From the NCBI RefSeq assembly GCF_008014745.1, contig NZ_VPFD01000007.1, positions 111,610 through 175,609 of the forward strand: 64,000 bases of DNA, in the 5' to 3' direction. This document shows positions 7,823 through 17,177 of this stretch, one piece after another. Origin of the DNA: Massilia arenae (GTDB lineage Bacteria; Pseudomonadota; Gammaproteobacteria; Burkholderiales; Burkholderiaceae_D). The notes below the pieces were generated by a model. The model searched no databases. It was not told where the DNA came from and was given only the letters and a program-made list of their open reading frames with translations. Positions within the stretch are counted from its first letter, which is position 1. Each line of letters opens with the position of its first letter. The translations under genes were made by a program, and so were the position numbers.

Positions 7823-9493
7823 TCAGGCGATCGCGTCTTCTTCCACTTCCACCTGCGAGGTGCGCTCGACGCGGCGAGAGGCAGGCGTGCGCACGACCAG
7901 TGCGCCGCCAGTTGGCGTGCGCCGCGCGCTGCGGACCGCATTCTCATCGCCGACCTTGAACACGCTCACGATCTGCGCCAGCGCGGCTGCCTGCTCCTGC
8001 AGCGAGCCGGCTGCCGCCGCCGCTTCTTCGACCAGCGCGGCATTCTGTTGGGTCACGCTGTCCATCTGGGTGATGGCTTCGTTGACCTGCTCGATGCCGA
8101 CGGTCTGCTCGGCGCTGGCCGAGGCGATCTCGGACATGATGTCGGTCACGCGCGTGATGCCATCCACGATTTCCTGCATGGTCGTACCGGCTTCGTCGAC
8201 CAGGCGGCCGCCCGCGTCGACCTTGGCCACCGAGTCGGTGATCAGGCCGCGGATTTCCTTGGCCGCGCTGGCCGAGCGCTGCGCCAGGTTGCGCACTTCG
8301 CTCGCCACCACCGCAAAGCCGCGGCCTTGCTCGCCGGCGCGCGCCGCCTCGACGGCGGCGTTGAGCGCCAGGATATTGGTCTGGAACGCGATGCCGTCGA
8401 TGACGGCGATGATGTCGCCGATCTTCTTCGACGACTCGTTGATCGAGGCCATGGTCGACACGACCTGCGACACCACTTCGCCGCCATGCGAGGCGATCTG
8501 GGAAGCGTTCTTGGCCAGCACATTGGCCTGGCGCGCGTTGTCCGCGTTCTGGCGCACGGTCCCGGTCAGTTCTTCCATCGACGAGGCGGTTTCTTCTAGC
8601 GAGCTGGCCTGCTGCTCGGTACGCGACGACAGGTCCAGGTTACCCGAGGCGATTTCCTGCGATGCGGTGACGATGGTCTCGGTGCCGGCGCGCACCGCGG
8701 TGACAGTCTTGAGCAGGTTGTCGTTCATGGTCTTGAGCGCGGCGGTCAAGGTGCCGAGTTCGTCGCGCGAGTCGACGTGGATGTCGGCGGTCAGGTCGCC
8801 TGCCGCCACTTGCTGGGCCAGGCCGACGGCGCGCGCCAGCGGATGGGTGATGCTGCGGGTGAGCAGCCAGCCGAACAGGGCGCCGATGGCGATCGCGGCG
8901 ATGCCGATCAGGGTCAGGGTGCGCTGCACCGAGGTGCTGATGGCGTCGATGCTGGCATTGGCGTCGTCGGCCAGATTTTCCTGGAAGTCGGCCAGCTTGC
9001 CGGCGGCCTCGGTATAGGTGCGCATCTCGGGCATGACCTTGCTGTCGAGGAAGGCCACCAGTTCCGGATTGCCGGCGCCGAGTTCGGTCTTCATCTTGTA
9101 GGCCTGGTTGCGCACCGAGCTGTACTTGGCGCGCTGTTCGACCAGCGCCGCCAGCAGCACCTTGCCTTCGGCGCTGACGATCACTTCTTCGAAGATTTTC
9201 TGCAGCTCACCGGCGCGTTTGCTGATCGGCTTCATGCCCTCTTCGTAGTACTGCTCGTCGGCCGGGTCGGTAGCCCGGATTTTCGCCACCGTGCTGACGG
9301 CATTGGTGATGATGCCGGCACGCATCTCCTGGGCCAGCTTGGCTTTCTCGGTAGCCGACGCCATCTGTTCCTTGGCGGTGGTGATATGGTTCAGCTGCCA
9401 GAGGGCGGTGCCCAGCATGACGACCATCATGGCGAGGATGACGGCAAAGGCGCCGCCGAGGCGAATGCCGATATTGAGATCTTTGATTTTCAT
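7823..9493 (-). CDS. Methyl-accepting chemotaxis protein, paralogue of the adjacent receptor
   Basis: The 556-residue protein has the same architecture as its neighbour: TM1 near residues 11-33, a four-helix-bundle ligand domain, TM2, HAMP and an MCP signalling domain with the [18 protein letters not shown] tip. The start MKIKDLN is chosen over an upstream in-frame ATG because it fits the family and the paralogue. The C-terminus ends in an acidic tail (VEEDAIA) but shows no classical CheR-binding pentapeptide. The copies are near-identical from the methylation helices through the tip but clearly different in the sensor, suggesting tandem duplication with conversion of the signalling half. Confidence 0.92.
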   Translation of the reverse strand: MKIKDLNIGIRLGGAFAVILAMMVVMLGTALWQLNHITTAKEQMASATEKAKLAQEMRAGIITNAVSTVAKIRATDPADEQYYEEGMKPISKRAGELQKIFEEVIVSAEGKVLLAALVEQRAKYSSVRNQAYKMKTELGAGNPELVAFLDSKVMPEMRTYTEAAGKLADFQENLADDANASIDAISTSVQRTLTLIGIAAIAIGALFGWLLTRSITHPLARAVGLAQQVAAGDLTADIHVDSRDELGTLTAALKTMNDNLLKTVTAVRAGTETIVTASQEIASGNLDLSSRTEQQASSLEETASSMEELTGTVRQNADNARQANVLAKNASQIASHGGEVVSQVVSTMASINESSKKIGDIIAVIDGIAFQTNILALNAAVEAARAGEQGRGFAVVASEVRNLAQRSASAAKEIRGLITDSVAKVDAGGRLVDEAGTTMQEIVDGITRVTDIMSEIASASAEQTVGIEQVNEAITQMDSVTQQNAALVEEAAAAAGSLQEQAAALAQIVSVFKVGDENAVRSARRTPTGGALVVRTPASRRVERTSQVEVEEDAIA

Positions 9494-9789
9494 GGTTTCC
9501 AGTTCCGAGGACGAGAGAGCCTTGTGACTTGTCAAATCGCAGGATTTAACGTTGGGAGGGCGTTATCTAATCCGGTCAAAAGTACACGTTGTAGCTAAGC
9601 AGGGGAAACCCAAAAGTGTGGTTTATGCTCTCGATGTTGCGAACGGGAAACGAAATAATGTATGGATGTTACTGGTCAATAACACTTACATATTAGAGTT
9701 ATTTTATATTCAATATAATTTCGGTATAGATTTATATCGCCATCATATATATGGCTACAATCGATTTTTAACAAATTTTCGACATTTGA
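9494..9789 (-). other. AT-rich intergenic stretch upstream of the chemoreceptor
   Basis: This 296-bp gap contains no convincing gene. From about 9650 onward it is strikingly AT-rich compared with its neighbours. It must hold the promoter of the chemoreceptor; a weak minus-strand candidate is TTGACC (complement of 9674-9679) with TATTTC 16 bp on. A short inverted repeat, GCCAT-N7-ATGGC (near 9740-9756), follows the dipeptidase stop on the minus strand and may help termination. A plus-strand TTG-started frame across this region is rejected. Confidence 0.4.
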
Positions 9790-10995
9790 TTACAGCGAGG
9801 CGCCTTTTTCAGCGGTCTCCAGCACCCGCAACAGATTGCCGCTCCACAGCTTCGCCAGATCGGCATCCGACATGCCATCGGCTTTCAGGCGCTCGGTAAT
9901 GCGCGGCAGGTGCGCCACATTGTCCAGTCCCGCAAGGCCTCCGCCGCCGTCGAAGTCGGCGCCCATGCACACGTGATCGATGCCGGCCACCGCGATCAGG
10001 TGCTTGAGCGAGGCGATGTATTGTTCGAAGCTGGTCTGCCACAACGGTTCGACCGCATCGAGCGCCAGCCACTCGCGGCTCAACGCGGCTTGTTCGGCCG
10101 GCGCCAGGGTGCCGATGTGTTCGAGCCGGTCGAACAGCGCCGCGCGCTGGGGCCCCATTTTCAGTTCGCTGAGATAAATCGTGGAGGCGCAGATCGCGCC
10201 GCCGCCTGCCGCGATTTTGCGAATGCGCGCGTCGTCGATATTACGCGGGTGATCGTAGCTGGTGCGCGAGTTCGAGTGCGACAGCAGCAGCGGCGAGGCG
10301 GACAAGGCCAGCATCTGGTCGACCGTGGCGTCCGAGGCATGGCTGGCGTCGATCACCATGCCCAGCCGGTTCATCTCGCGCACCCAGTCACGCCCCAGCG
10401 GCGACAGGCCGTTCCACGTGGGCTTGTCGGTCGACGAATCGGCGAACTGGTTGTTCTTGCTGTGGACGATGCCGACCAGGCGCACGCCCTGGCGCTGGAA
10501 GTCCGCCAGCGCCGCCATCGCCGCGGCGCCGTCGCCCAGTGGATAGCTGTTCTCGATGCTCTTGAACGCCACCAGCTTGCCGACGGCGTCGAGGCGACGC
10601 GCCTCGGCAGCCGTGGTGACGACGCCGATGCGGTCGGCATGGCGCGCCAGCGTCGTGTCGATCAGCTGCGAGCGCGCCAGCGCGTGGGCGCGCGCCGCCG
10701 CATAGCCCTCGGACGTCAACGGCCCCTGGTCGGTGAAGATGGCGAAGAAGCCGCCATCGAGGCTGCCCTCGCGCATGCGTCCCAGGTCGACCTGGGCCAC
10801 TTCCACGGCGGGATCGTGGCGCTCGCCAAAGTCCCAGCCCGCGCGGCCGAAGTGCACCGGGGTGTCGAGGTGTGCGTCGAGCGTGAGCAGGCGGCGATGG
10901 GTGTCGTCGACCTGCGGCGCGCCGCCGGATGCGGCGCAGCCGGCGAGCGCGAACAGGGAGGTGAGGGCGAGGCTGGCAGTCGTGGTCTTTTTCAT
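9790..10995 (-). CDS. Membrane dipeptidase, peptidase family M19 lipoprotein
   Basis: The 401-residue protein has a lipoprotein signal with lipobox LAGC (Cys20). M19 zinc-site features are visible: HLD (His41, Asp43), SHSNSR and the GADFDGGGG segment near the C-terminus. M19 enzymes hydrolyse dipeptides and characteristically accept a D-residue at the C-terminal position. It is last of a seven-gene operon and its ATG overlaps the upstream stop (ATGA). The other members (dipeptide epimerase, peptide transporter, DUF1611 protein) suggest the substrates are D-amino-acid peptides such as those from peptidoglycan. The lipoprotein signal implies action outside the cytoplasm. Confidence 0.87.
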   Translation of the reverse strand: MKKTTTASLALTSLFALAGCAASGGAPQVDDTHRRLLTLDAHLDTPVHFGRAGWDFGERHDPAVEVAQVDLGRMREGSLDGGFFAIFTDQGPLTSEGYAAARAHALARSQLIDTTLARHADRIGVVTTAAEARRLDAVGKLVAFKSIENSYPLGDGAAAMAALADFQRQGVRLVGIVHSKNNQFADSSTDKPTWNGLSPLGRDWVREMNRLGMVIDASHASDATVDQMLALSASPLLLSHSNSRTSYDHPRNIDDARIRKIAAGGGAICASTIYLSELKMGPQRAALFDRLEHIGTLAPAEQAALSREWLALDAVEPLWQTSFEQYIASLKHLIAVAGIDHVCMGADFDGGGGLAGLDNVAHLPRITERLKADGMSDADLAKLWSGNLLRVLETAEKGASL

Positions 10996-12560
10996 TCGGT
11001 CGTCTTGATCGGGGTGAAGTTCAGGTCCGCATAATCCCAGCTGAAATCGGCGATCGGCGACACCGGCGCCAGCTTGATGCCGCCCACCTTGCCGTCCTTG
11101 TCGAAAGCGAAGCTGAGGTAGGCCGGTTCCAGCGCCTGATCGTCGAAGCGGGTGATCCAGGTATCGTACTGCCAGTGCTCGAGCCGGCCCGCCATGCGCT
11201 GGGTCGAGGTGAAGTCGACCCGCAAGCCCTTCTTGTCCTGGGTGATGGCGAGCTTGCCGTACCAGGGATCGGCATAGGTGCCCACCAGGCTCGCCGGTGG
11301 CAGCGACGGCGTCGATTTCACCGGCTTGGCCTGCTTGGCTTTCACGAGCTCGAGCCCCTGCTTGACCTTCTTCGCCTTGTAGGCCTGGAAGGTCGCCGGC
11401 CAGTCGGCCTGTGGCTTACCCAGGTAGTGGTCGGCCAGCTCGTACATCAGGCCGCGCACCAGTTCTCCATCCTCGCTGTTGATGGCGATGGCGAAGCCCA
11501 CGTTCTGCTCGGGCAGCAGTACCACGGCGGTGCCGAAGCCGAACACCGCGCCGCCGTGCCAGATCATGCGCGCGCCGCGATAGTCCATCAGGTCCCAGCC
11601 CAGGCCATAACTCGACAGCTTCGATTCGATCAACTTGAGCTCGGGCGGCATGGGCCCGGTGGGCATCGGCATCGATGGCGTCCACATCTGCTCGTGGGTC
11701 GCGGCGCTGAACACGCGCTTGCCTTCGGGCGTGGCGCCGGCGCCGAGCAGCGTGTGCAGCCAGCGCGCCAGGTCGTTGGCGCTGCTGGCGATGCCGCCGG
11801 CCGGGGCCGCGTTGCGTCCCAGGTCGTCGCGCTCGTCGAGCCGCACCTGGTCGCCGGCGCCGCGCAGGCCGCCATTCATCCTGGCGTGTGGATAGGCGCG
11901 GTTCGCGGTCGCGAAATTGTCTTCGTTGTGGGTGGTCGACACCGTCATGCCGGCCGGACGCAGCACGTGCTCGCGGGTGTACTCTTCCCAGGTCTTGCCG
12001 CTGACCTGCTCGATCAGCTGGCCGGCCACCACATACATCAGGTTCGAATAGGCATAGGTGCTGCGAAAGCTCGTCGCCGGTTCCAGGAACCGCACGCGGT
12101 GCACGGTCTCGGCGCGCGAGAGCTTGCTGCGCGGGACGAACAGCAGGTCGCCGGCCCCGTAGCCAAGGCCGCTGCGGTGGGTCAGCAGGTCGCGGATCGT
12201 GATCTCGCGCGTCACCCACGGGTCGTACATCTGGAAGCCCGGCAGGTGCTCGGTCACCTTGTCGTCCCACTTGATTTTTCCATCGTCGACCAGCGTAGCC
12301 AGCGCCGCCACCGTGATCGCCTTGCCGGTGGACCCGGTCGGGAACAGGGTATCGCCATCGACCGCCGCCGGCGCGCCCAGCTGGCGCACGCCGAAGCCGC
12401 GCGCCAAGGTGGTCTTGCCGTCTTCGACGATGGCGATCGCCAGGCCCGGTACGCCGATGCGCTGGCGCAGCGTCTCGGCGCGGGCTTCGAAGTCAAGCGG
12501 CGGCGCCGCCAGCGCGGGTGCGCAGGCGAGGGCAAGCAGCAGGGAAAGCGTGGACTTCAT
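10992..12560 (-). CDS. Exported serine hydrolase, beta-lactamase/D-aminopeptidase fold
   Basis: The 522-residue protein has a signal peptide (ALACAPALAA-P) and a class-C-beta-lactamase-like domain. The S-x-x-K nucleophile motif is Ser77-T-G-Lys80, the tyrosine motif is Y171-S-N173, and an HGG triad (WHGGAVFG) follows. About 130 residues after the catalytic domain resemble the DUF3471-type beta-barrel extension. Members act on D-amino-acid peptides, esters or beta-lactams. In this operon a D-specific peptidase or esterase role is most likely, not antibiotic resistance. The start MKSTLSL is chosen because of the ATGA overlap with the upstream stop. Confidence 0.85.
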   Translation of the reverse strand: MKSTLSLLLALACAPALAAPPLDFEARAETLRQRIGVPGLAIAIVEDGKTTLARGFGVRQLGAPAAVDGDTLFPTGSTGKAITVAALATLVDDGKIKWDDKVTEHLPGFQMYDPWVTREITIRDLLTHRSGLGYGAGDLLFVPRSKLSRAETVHRVRFLEPATSFRSTYAYSNLMYVVAGQLIEQVSGKTWEEYTREHVLRPAGMTVSTTHNEDNFATANRAYPHARMNGGLRGAGDQVRLDERDDLGRNAAPAGGIASSANDLARWLHTLLGAGATPEGKRVFSAATHEQMWTPSMPMPTGPMPPELKLIESKLSSYGLGWDLMDYRGARMIWHGGAVFGFGTAVVLLPEQNVGFAIAINSEDGELVRGLMYELADHYLGKPQADWPATFQAYKAKKVKQGLELVKAKQAKPVKSTPSLPPASLVGTYADPWYGKLAITQDKKGLRVDFTSTQRMAGRLEHWQYDTWITRFDDQALEPAYLSFAFDKDGKVGGIKLAPVSPIADFSWDYADLNFTPIKTTE

Positions 12561-13588
12561 GGTGTCTCCTGGCAGGCGTCGAGCAGGCGTTCGAAGGCGG
12601 GGCCGCCGCGCATCGGATCGGCAACAGGATACGGCAAGCGCGCGGCATAGGCGGCAATTTCGGCCTCGGCCGCCTGTGCATCCATGCCGCCGGTGTTCAG
12701 GGCCACGCCGACGCAACGGATCGCAGTATTGGTCACCCGGCCCAGCGCGATGGTCTGCTCGATCACGGTCTCGATCGACGGCAGCGGCGATGCGGGATAG
12801 CCGAGCAGGTGGTCGCGCCGCGGATCGTGGCAGACCACGAACATATCGGGCTGGCTGCCGTGCAAGAGGCCCAGCGAGACGCCGGCGAAGGCAGGATGGA
12901 ACAGCGAGCCCTGGCCCTCGATCACGTCGACGTGGCCGGGCGCCGCGGCGGGGCTGAGAATCTCGGCGGCGCCGGCCACGAAGTCCGAAACGACGGCGTC
13001 GATCGGCATGCCGCTGCCGGCGATCATGATGCCGGTCTGGCCGGTGGCGCGGAAACTCACGTCGGCGCCGCGCGCGGCCAGGCCGCGGCTGAGCGCCAGC
13101 GCCGTGTACTTCTTGCCCAGCGCGCAGTCGGTGCCGACCGTCAGGATGCGGCGCCCGCTGCGCGGCAGGCCGGTGGCGATCGGGATGTCGGCCGGTGGCG
13201 TGCGCACGTCGACCAGGCGCCGGCCGCTGCGCGCGGCGGCTTCACGCAGGGCGGGCAGGGCGTCGAGGCGCACATGCATGCCGGAGACGACGTCCAGGCC
13301 GGCGTCGAGCGCGGAGGCGAGGGCCGGTACCCAGGCGTCAGGGATGCCGCCGCCGGGCGCCGCCACGCCGATCACCAGCGCGCTCGCCCCTTGCGCCGCC
13401 GCCTGTTCGCAAGTGAGCTGCGGCAGGCCGGCCGAGACGGTGGCTTGCGGCAGGCGCAGCTCGCCGACGCAGCGCTCGCCGGCCCAGTCGCGCAGGCCGA
13501 AGGCGGTCTTGGCGAAGCCCGGTTCGGTGACGTCGCCGAGGAACAGCAGGCAGCGGCCGACGGCGCGGTTTTCCAGTGCTGAAGGCAT
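12557..13588 (-). CDS. dgcN: DUF1611 family protein, DgcN-like D-glutamate N-acetyltransferase
   Basis: The 343-residue protein has the DUF1611 layout: an N-terminal Rossmann-like part and a P-loop-like site at GTDCALGKKYTA in the middle, then conserved blocks IEGQGSLFHPAF and CHDPRRD. A DUF1611 member, DgcN, has been described as a D-glutamate N-acetyltransferase acting together with an enolase-superfamily racemase, DgcA. The enolase-family partner is present in this same operon, which supports that reading. The ATG at 13588 sits in a TGATG junction with the TonB receptor stop. The TTG one codon earlier is the alternative. Functional transfer is by family and context only. Confidence 0.75.
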   Translation of the reverse strand: MPSALENRAVGRCLLFLGDVTEPGFAKTAFGLRDWAGERCVGELRLPQATVSAGLPQLTCEQAAAQGASALVIGVAAPGGGIPDAWVPALASALDAGLDVVSGMHVRLDALPALREAAARSGRRLVDVRTPPADIPIATGLPRSGRRILTVGTDCALGKKYTALALSRGLAARGADVSFRATGQTGIMIAGSGMPIDAVVSDFVAGAAEILSPAAAPGHVDVIEGQGSLFHPAFAGVSLGLLHGSQPDMFVVCHDPRRDHLLGYPASPLPSIETVIEQTIALGRVTNTAIRCVGVALNTGGMDAQAAEAEIAAYAARLPYPVADPMRGGPAFERLLDACQETP

Positions 13589-15834
13589 CAATACTCCCGG
13601 GTCAGGGTGAAGCCGACGGTGCGCGGCGCGATCACGCCGGTGCCGAGGGCGCCGTTTGGATAGGCGAACATCCCGTTCGGCATGAGCTCGGCCGTCGAGA
13701 GCTTGCCATCGCTATTGCCCAGGTTCTTGCCGAATACCTCGACGGTCCAGTTGCCCAGTTCAAGTCCGGCGTAGGCGTCGACCACGTTGTACGATGGGAT
13801 CTCGCGCTGGCGGCCGTTGGCCGCGCGGTAGGCGGGGTCGAAGCTGGCGTGTTGTCCGGCCATGCGGCGTACCGAGGCGCCGGCGAAGGCCGGGGTGGTG
13901 TCGCCGATGGTCCAGCGGTAGTCGGCCAGCAGCGACGCCGTGTACTTTGGCGAGAACGGCAGACGGTCGCCCTTGTAGCCGCCGACCAGTTCCAGGTCGG
14001 TGTCGTCGTCCAGGCGCGCCTTGTTCCAGGCGCCGTTGGCCGACAGGCGCAGGCCCTGCAGCGGACGCCAGCCGGCGCTGATCTCGACCCCGTCGGCGGT
14101 CGCGCCGGCGCCATTGGCGTTGATGCCGAAGCCGTTCACGTTCGCCAGCAGCTGGATGTCCTTCCACTTGATGTGGAAGGCCGACAGGTCGAGCGACCAG
14201 CGGCCGTCGTCGCTCTGGGTCTTGAGGCCGGCCTCGTAGCTCATCACGCTGTCCGACTCGTAGCTGGTCGGCGTGCCGGGTGGGGCGTTCGGGGGCAGCA
14301 CGTTCGGCCCGCCGGGACGGAATCCCTTGGCGGCGCGCGCGTACACGGCGGTGCGTTCGCTGAACTTGCGCTTGAGCGAGACGGCATAGGTGAAGACGTC
14401 TTCCGACGATTCCGCGCGGTTGTCGGCCGGGGTGGTCAGCACGCCATCGCCTAGCTGGTGCGCGTCCTGCTTGTTATGGCTGTAGCGGCCGCCGATATCG
14501 AGGTCGTACACCGGATTCAGGTGGATGGTGGTGTTGGCGAAGGCGGCGACCTCGCGGTAGTTCGAGCCCAGGCCCACGTCGGCCAGCAGCGGCAGGCCGG
14601 TAGCCGGCGTCATCGTGCCCGGCACCAGGGCGTGGTAGCGCTGGGCCAGGTCGGCTTCCTCGTCGGTGTAGTAGAGACCCGCCAGCCAGTCGACCCGGCT
14701 GCCGCCGTTGGAACTCAGGCGCAACTCTTGCGTGAACTTCTTGACCTCCAGTTCCATGCCCAGGTACATCTCGTTAGGCACGCCCAGGTTGTCCTCGACG
14801 AACTGGCTCAGATTGGTCGTGGCGTCTTCGCGCGCGTATTGCTTCTGGGTGCTGTAGCTGGTCGAGGAGGTGAGGCTGGCGCTGCCCAGGTTCCAGTTGG
14901 CGGTGCCGTTGAAGACGCGGTAGTGGATGTCGCGCATCTGCGGCACATATTGCGACTGGGTCGGACGGCCATACAAGGTCTCGAGCGACTCCGGATCGCT
15001 TTCGACGATGCTGGGCGCGTCGGTGGCGATGTTCTGCGCGACCGCCGTCAGGCGCAGGTCGAAGTCCTTGTGCGGCTTGTACAGCAGCGAGGCGCGGCCG
15101 CCATAGTTCTCGGCCTTATTGATGTCCTTGGCGACGTCCGAGCCGGCGGTGCCGATCGAGTCGATGAAGCCGGGCTCCTTCTGGTACGAGACCGAGGCGC
15201 GCGCGGCGAGCGTCTCGCTGATCGGCGTATTTACCACCAGGTTTGTCCGGTACGACACGCCGCCGCCGTCGACCGAGGCGGCGCCGATGCGGGCGCGCAT
15301 GGCGAAGCCGTCGAAGTCCGGCGCATTGGTCACGAACTTCACCAGGCCGCCCAGCGAGCTGGCACCATACAGCGCGCCCTGCGGGCCGCGCAAGACCTCG
15401 ACCCGTGCCAGGTCGAAGGTGTCGAAGTCGCCGGCCAGGATCGCGCCGTTGGCCAGGCCGCTGCTCGAGCCGAACGGCGTCTCGTCGAGGTACACGGCAA
15501 CGGTGGAAGCCACGCCGCCGGTGTCGAGGCCGCGCAGCACCAGGCGGCCTTCGCCGGGCGTGCTCTGCACCAGCTGCAGGCTCGGCACCAGTTTCAGGTA
15601 GTCGGCGAAGCCGGTGGCCTGGTGTTTTTCCAGCGCGTCGCCGCCGACCACCGACATCGACTGCGGCACGTCGACCATCGTCTGCGCGCGCTTCTGGGCG
15701 GTCACCACCACCTGCTGGACGTCATCACGCTGGCGCTGTTGTTCCTGTCCAGCCGCCCAGGCGCCCGATACCGCGAGCGCCATGGATGTCAGGACGATGC
15801 TGCCTGCTACTTTTCTTGGCGTGGGAAATGCCAT
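13588..15834 (-). CDS. TonB-dependent outer-membrane receptor
   Basis: The 748-residue protein has a signal peptide ending SGAWAAG, a TonB-box-like segment (QQVVVTAQKR), and a plug domain with VPQSMSVVGGDALE and VEVLRGPQGALYGASSLGG. A long beta-barrel follows, ending with the aromatic C-terminal TREY expected for outer-membrane insertion. It should import a bulky substrate with energy from TonB. Encoded between a peptide transporter and the DUF1611 protein, it probably takes up peptides, perhaps murein fragments. The operon's only appreciable gap (38 bp) lies upstream and carries an AGGAGAG ribosome site. Confidence 0.9.
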   Translation of the reverse strand: MAFPTPRKVAGSIVLTSMALAVSGAWAAGQEQQRQRDDVQQVVVTAQKRAQTMVDVPQSMSVVGGDALEKHQATGFADYLKLVPSLQLVQSTPGEGRLVLRGLDTGGVASTVAVYLDETPFGSSSGLANGAILAGDFDTFDLARVEVLRGPQGALYGASSLGGLVKFVTNAPDFDGFAMRARIGAASVDGGGVSYRTNLVVNTPISETLAARASVSYQKEPGFIDSIGTAGSDVAKDINKAENYGGRASLLYKPHKDFDLRLTAVAQNIATDAPSIVESDPESLETLYGRPTQSQYVPQMRDIHYRVFNGTANWNLGSASLTSSTSYSTQKQYAREDATTNLSQFVEDNLGVPNEMYLGMELEVKKFTQELRLSSNGGSRVDWLAGLYYTDEEADLAQRYHALVPGTMTPATGLPLLADVGLGSNYREVAAFANTTIHLNPVYDLDIGGRYSHNKQDAHQLGDGVLTTPADNRAESSEDVFTYAVSLKRKFSERTAVYARAAKGFRPGGPNVLPPNAPPGTPTSYESDSVMSYEAGLKTQSDDGRWSLDLSAFHIKWKDIQLLANVNGFGINANGAGATADGVEISAGWRPLQGLRLSANGAWNKARLDDDTDLELVGGYKGDRLPFSPKYTASLLADYRWTIGDTTPAFAGASVRRMAGQHASFDPAYRAANGRQREIPSYNVVDAYAGLELGNWTVEVFGKNLGNSDGKLSTAELMPNGMFAYPNGALGTGVIAPRTVGFTLTREY

Positions 15835-15872
15835 GTGGTTCTCTCCTGTCTCTCGTTATCGTTTCAGGGACA

Positions 15873-17177
15873 TCAAGCGTTGGCGCCGGCGGTGACCCCG
15901 CCGGCATGCAGCCGGTCCGCGTGCTGCATCGGACCGTTGAGACGCCACAGCAGGCCGGCGGAGAGCGCCGCCAATGCCGCCAGCAGGGCGAAGAAGGCGC
16001 CGGGTTCGAAGCGGCTCCACAAGCTTCCCACCAGGCCGGCCGACAGGCTGCCGGCGAAGGTGACCAGGAACCAGGCCGCCACCGTGGTGCTGCCCAGGTG
16101 GCGCGGCGCCAGCCGGGCGAACAGCCCCAGGCCCGTGGGCAGGATGAACAGCTCGCCGATCGTCAGCACCAGGAAGAACAGCACCAGCCAGATCCAGCCG
16201 GTGGCGGCGCCGTCCGCGCGCCAGCCGGCCGTCGCCAGCAGCAGGTAGGCGCCGGCCACGATCAGCGCGCCGCAGGCCATGCGCCGCAGCGGCGCCTGGT
16301 CGACGCCGGCCGCCGTGCGGCGGTGCCAGTAGGCCAGCAGGGGTGGCGTGAGCAGCATCACGAACAGCGGGTTCAGGGACTGGAACCAGGTCATTGGGAT
16401 GCTCCAGTCGCCCAGGGTGCGATCGACACCGCTGTCGGCCCACAGCGCGACCGTGTTGCCGACCTGCTCGTAGGCGGCGCGGAACACCGTCACCGCCAGG
16501 CCGATGCCGACCAGGACCAGCACGGTCTCGCGGCCCAGTGCGCGCGTCGCGTCGTCGTGCAAGGGCGCCGGCGTGCGCATGGTTTCCGGCGGCAGGTAGC
16601 GTTGTCCGGCGACGTAGATCACGAGGCCCAGCACCATGCCGATGCCGGCCAGGCCGAAGCCGTAGTGCCAGCCATACAGCTCGCCGACCGTGCCGCAGAT
16701 CAGCGGCGCCAGGAAGCCGCCGATATTGATGCCGACGTAATAGACGTTGAAGGCCCAGCCCCGCCGCGCATCGGTGCGCGCATACAGGTCGCCGACCTGG
16801 CTTGGCAGCGACGGCAGGAACAGGCCGTTGCCGAGGGCGATGGTGGCCAATGCCAGATAGAAGAAGGCGTCGAAGGCCATCATGAAGTGCCCGGCCGCCA
16901 TGATCGAAGCGCCGATGATGATGGCGCGCCGCTTGCCGAGCCAGCGGTCGGCCAGCACCCCGCCCAGGATCGGCGTGAAGTAGGCGGCCGCCGTATAGGC
17001 GCCGTAGATGAACGAGGCCTGGGTCTGCGTCAGCAGCAGTTCCTTGGTCATGAAGTAGACCAGCAGCGCGCGCATGCCGTAGTACGAGAACTGTTCCCAC
17101 ATATTCGTGAGGAACAGGACCGTCAGCCCGCGCGGATGGCCGAACCAGGTGGCCTCGCCATGCATGCCGGTGTTCAT
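15873..17177 (-). CDS. POT/PTR-family proton-dependent oligopeptide transporter (MFS)
   Basis: The 434-residue polytopic inner-membrane protein has POT family marks: FLTNMWEQFSYYGMRALLVYFM early (the ExxER-like region in variant form), then GAYTAAAYFTPILGGVLADRWLGKR and an FNVYYVGINIGGF segment. POT proteins import di- and tripeptides with protons. The ATG overlaps the epimerase stop (ATGA), which fixes the start well inside the longer open frame. In context it should bring peptides released in the periplasm into the cytoplasm for epimerisation. Confidence 0.87.
   Translation of the reverse strand: MNTGMHGEATWFGHPRGLTVLFLTNMWEQFSYYGMRALLVYFMTKELLLTQTQASFIYGAYTAAAYFTPILGGVLADRWLGKRRAIIIGASIMAAGHFMMAFDAFFYLALATIALGNGLFLPSLPSQVGDLYARTDARRGWAFNVYYVGINIGGFLAPLICGTVGELYGWHYGFGLAGIGMVLGLVIYVAGQRYLPPETMRTPAPLHDDATRALGRETVLVLVGIGLAVTVFRAAYEQVGNTVALWADSGVDRTLGDWSIPMTWFQSLNPLFVMLLTPPLLAYWHRRTAAGVDQAPLRRMACGALIVAGAYLLLATAGWRADGAATGWIWLVLFFLVLTIGELFILPTGLGLFARLAPRHLGSTTVAAWFLVTFAGSLSAGLVGSLWSRFEPGAFFALLAALAALSAGLLWRLNGPMQHADRLHAGGVTAGANA

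Noticed and set aside
9552..9899. TTG-started plus-strand frame in the AT-rich gap
   Set aside because: No ribosome site, and it crosses from AT-rich non-coding DNA into the antisense of the dipeptidase.
10992..12560. Antibiotic-resistance beta-lactamase
   Set aside because: The S-x-x-K fold is shared by esterases and D-peptidases, and the operon context and C-terminal extension point to peptide metabolism.
11175..12650. Plus-strand frame of 491 codons
   Set aside because: Antisense to the serine hydrolase with an intact S-x-x-K motif; composition artefact without domains.
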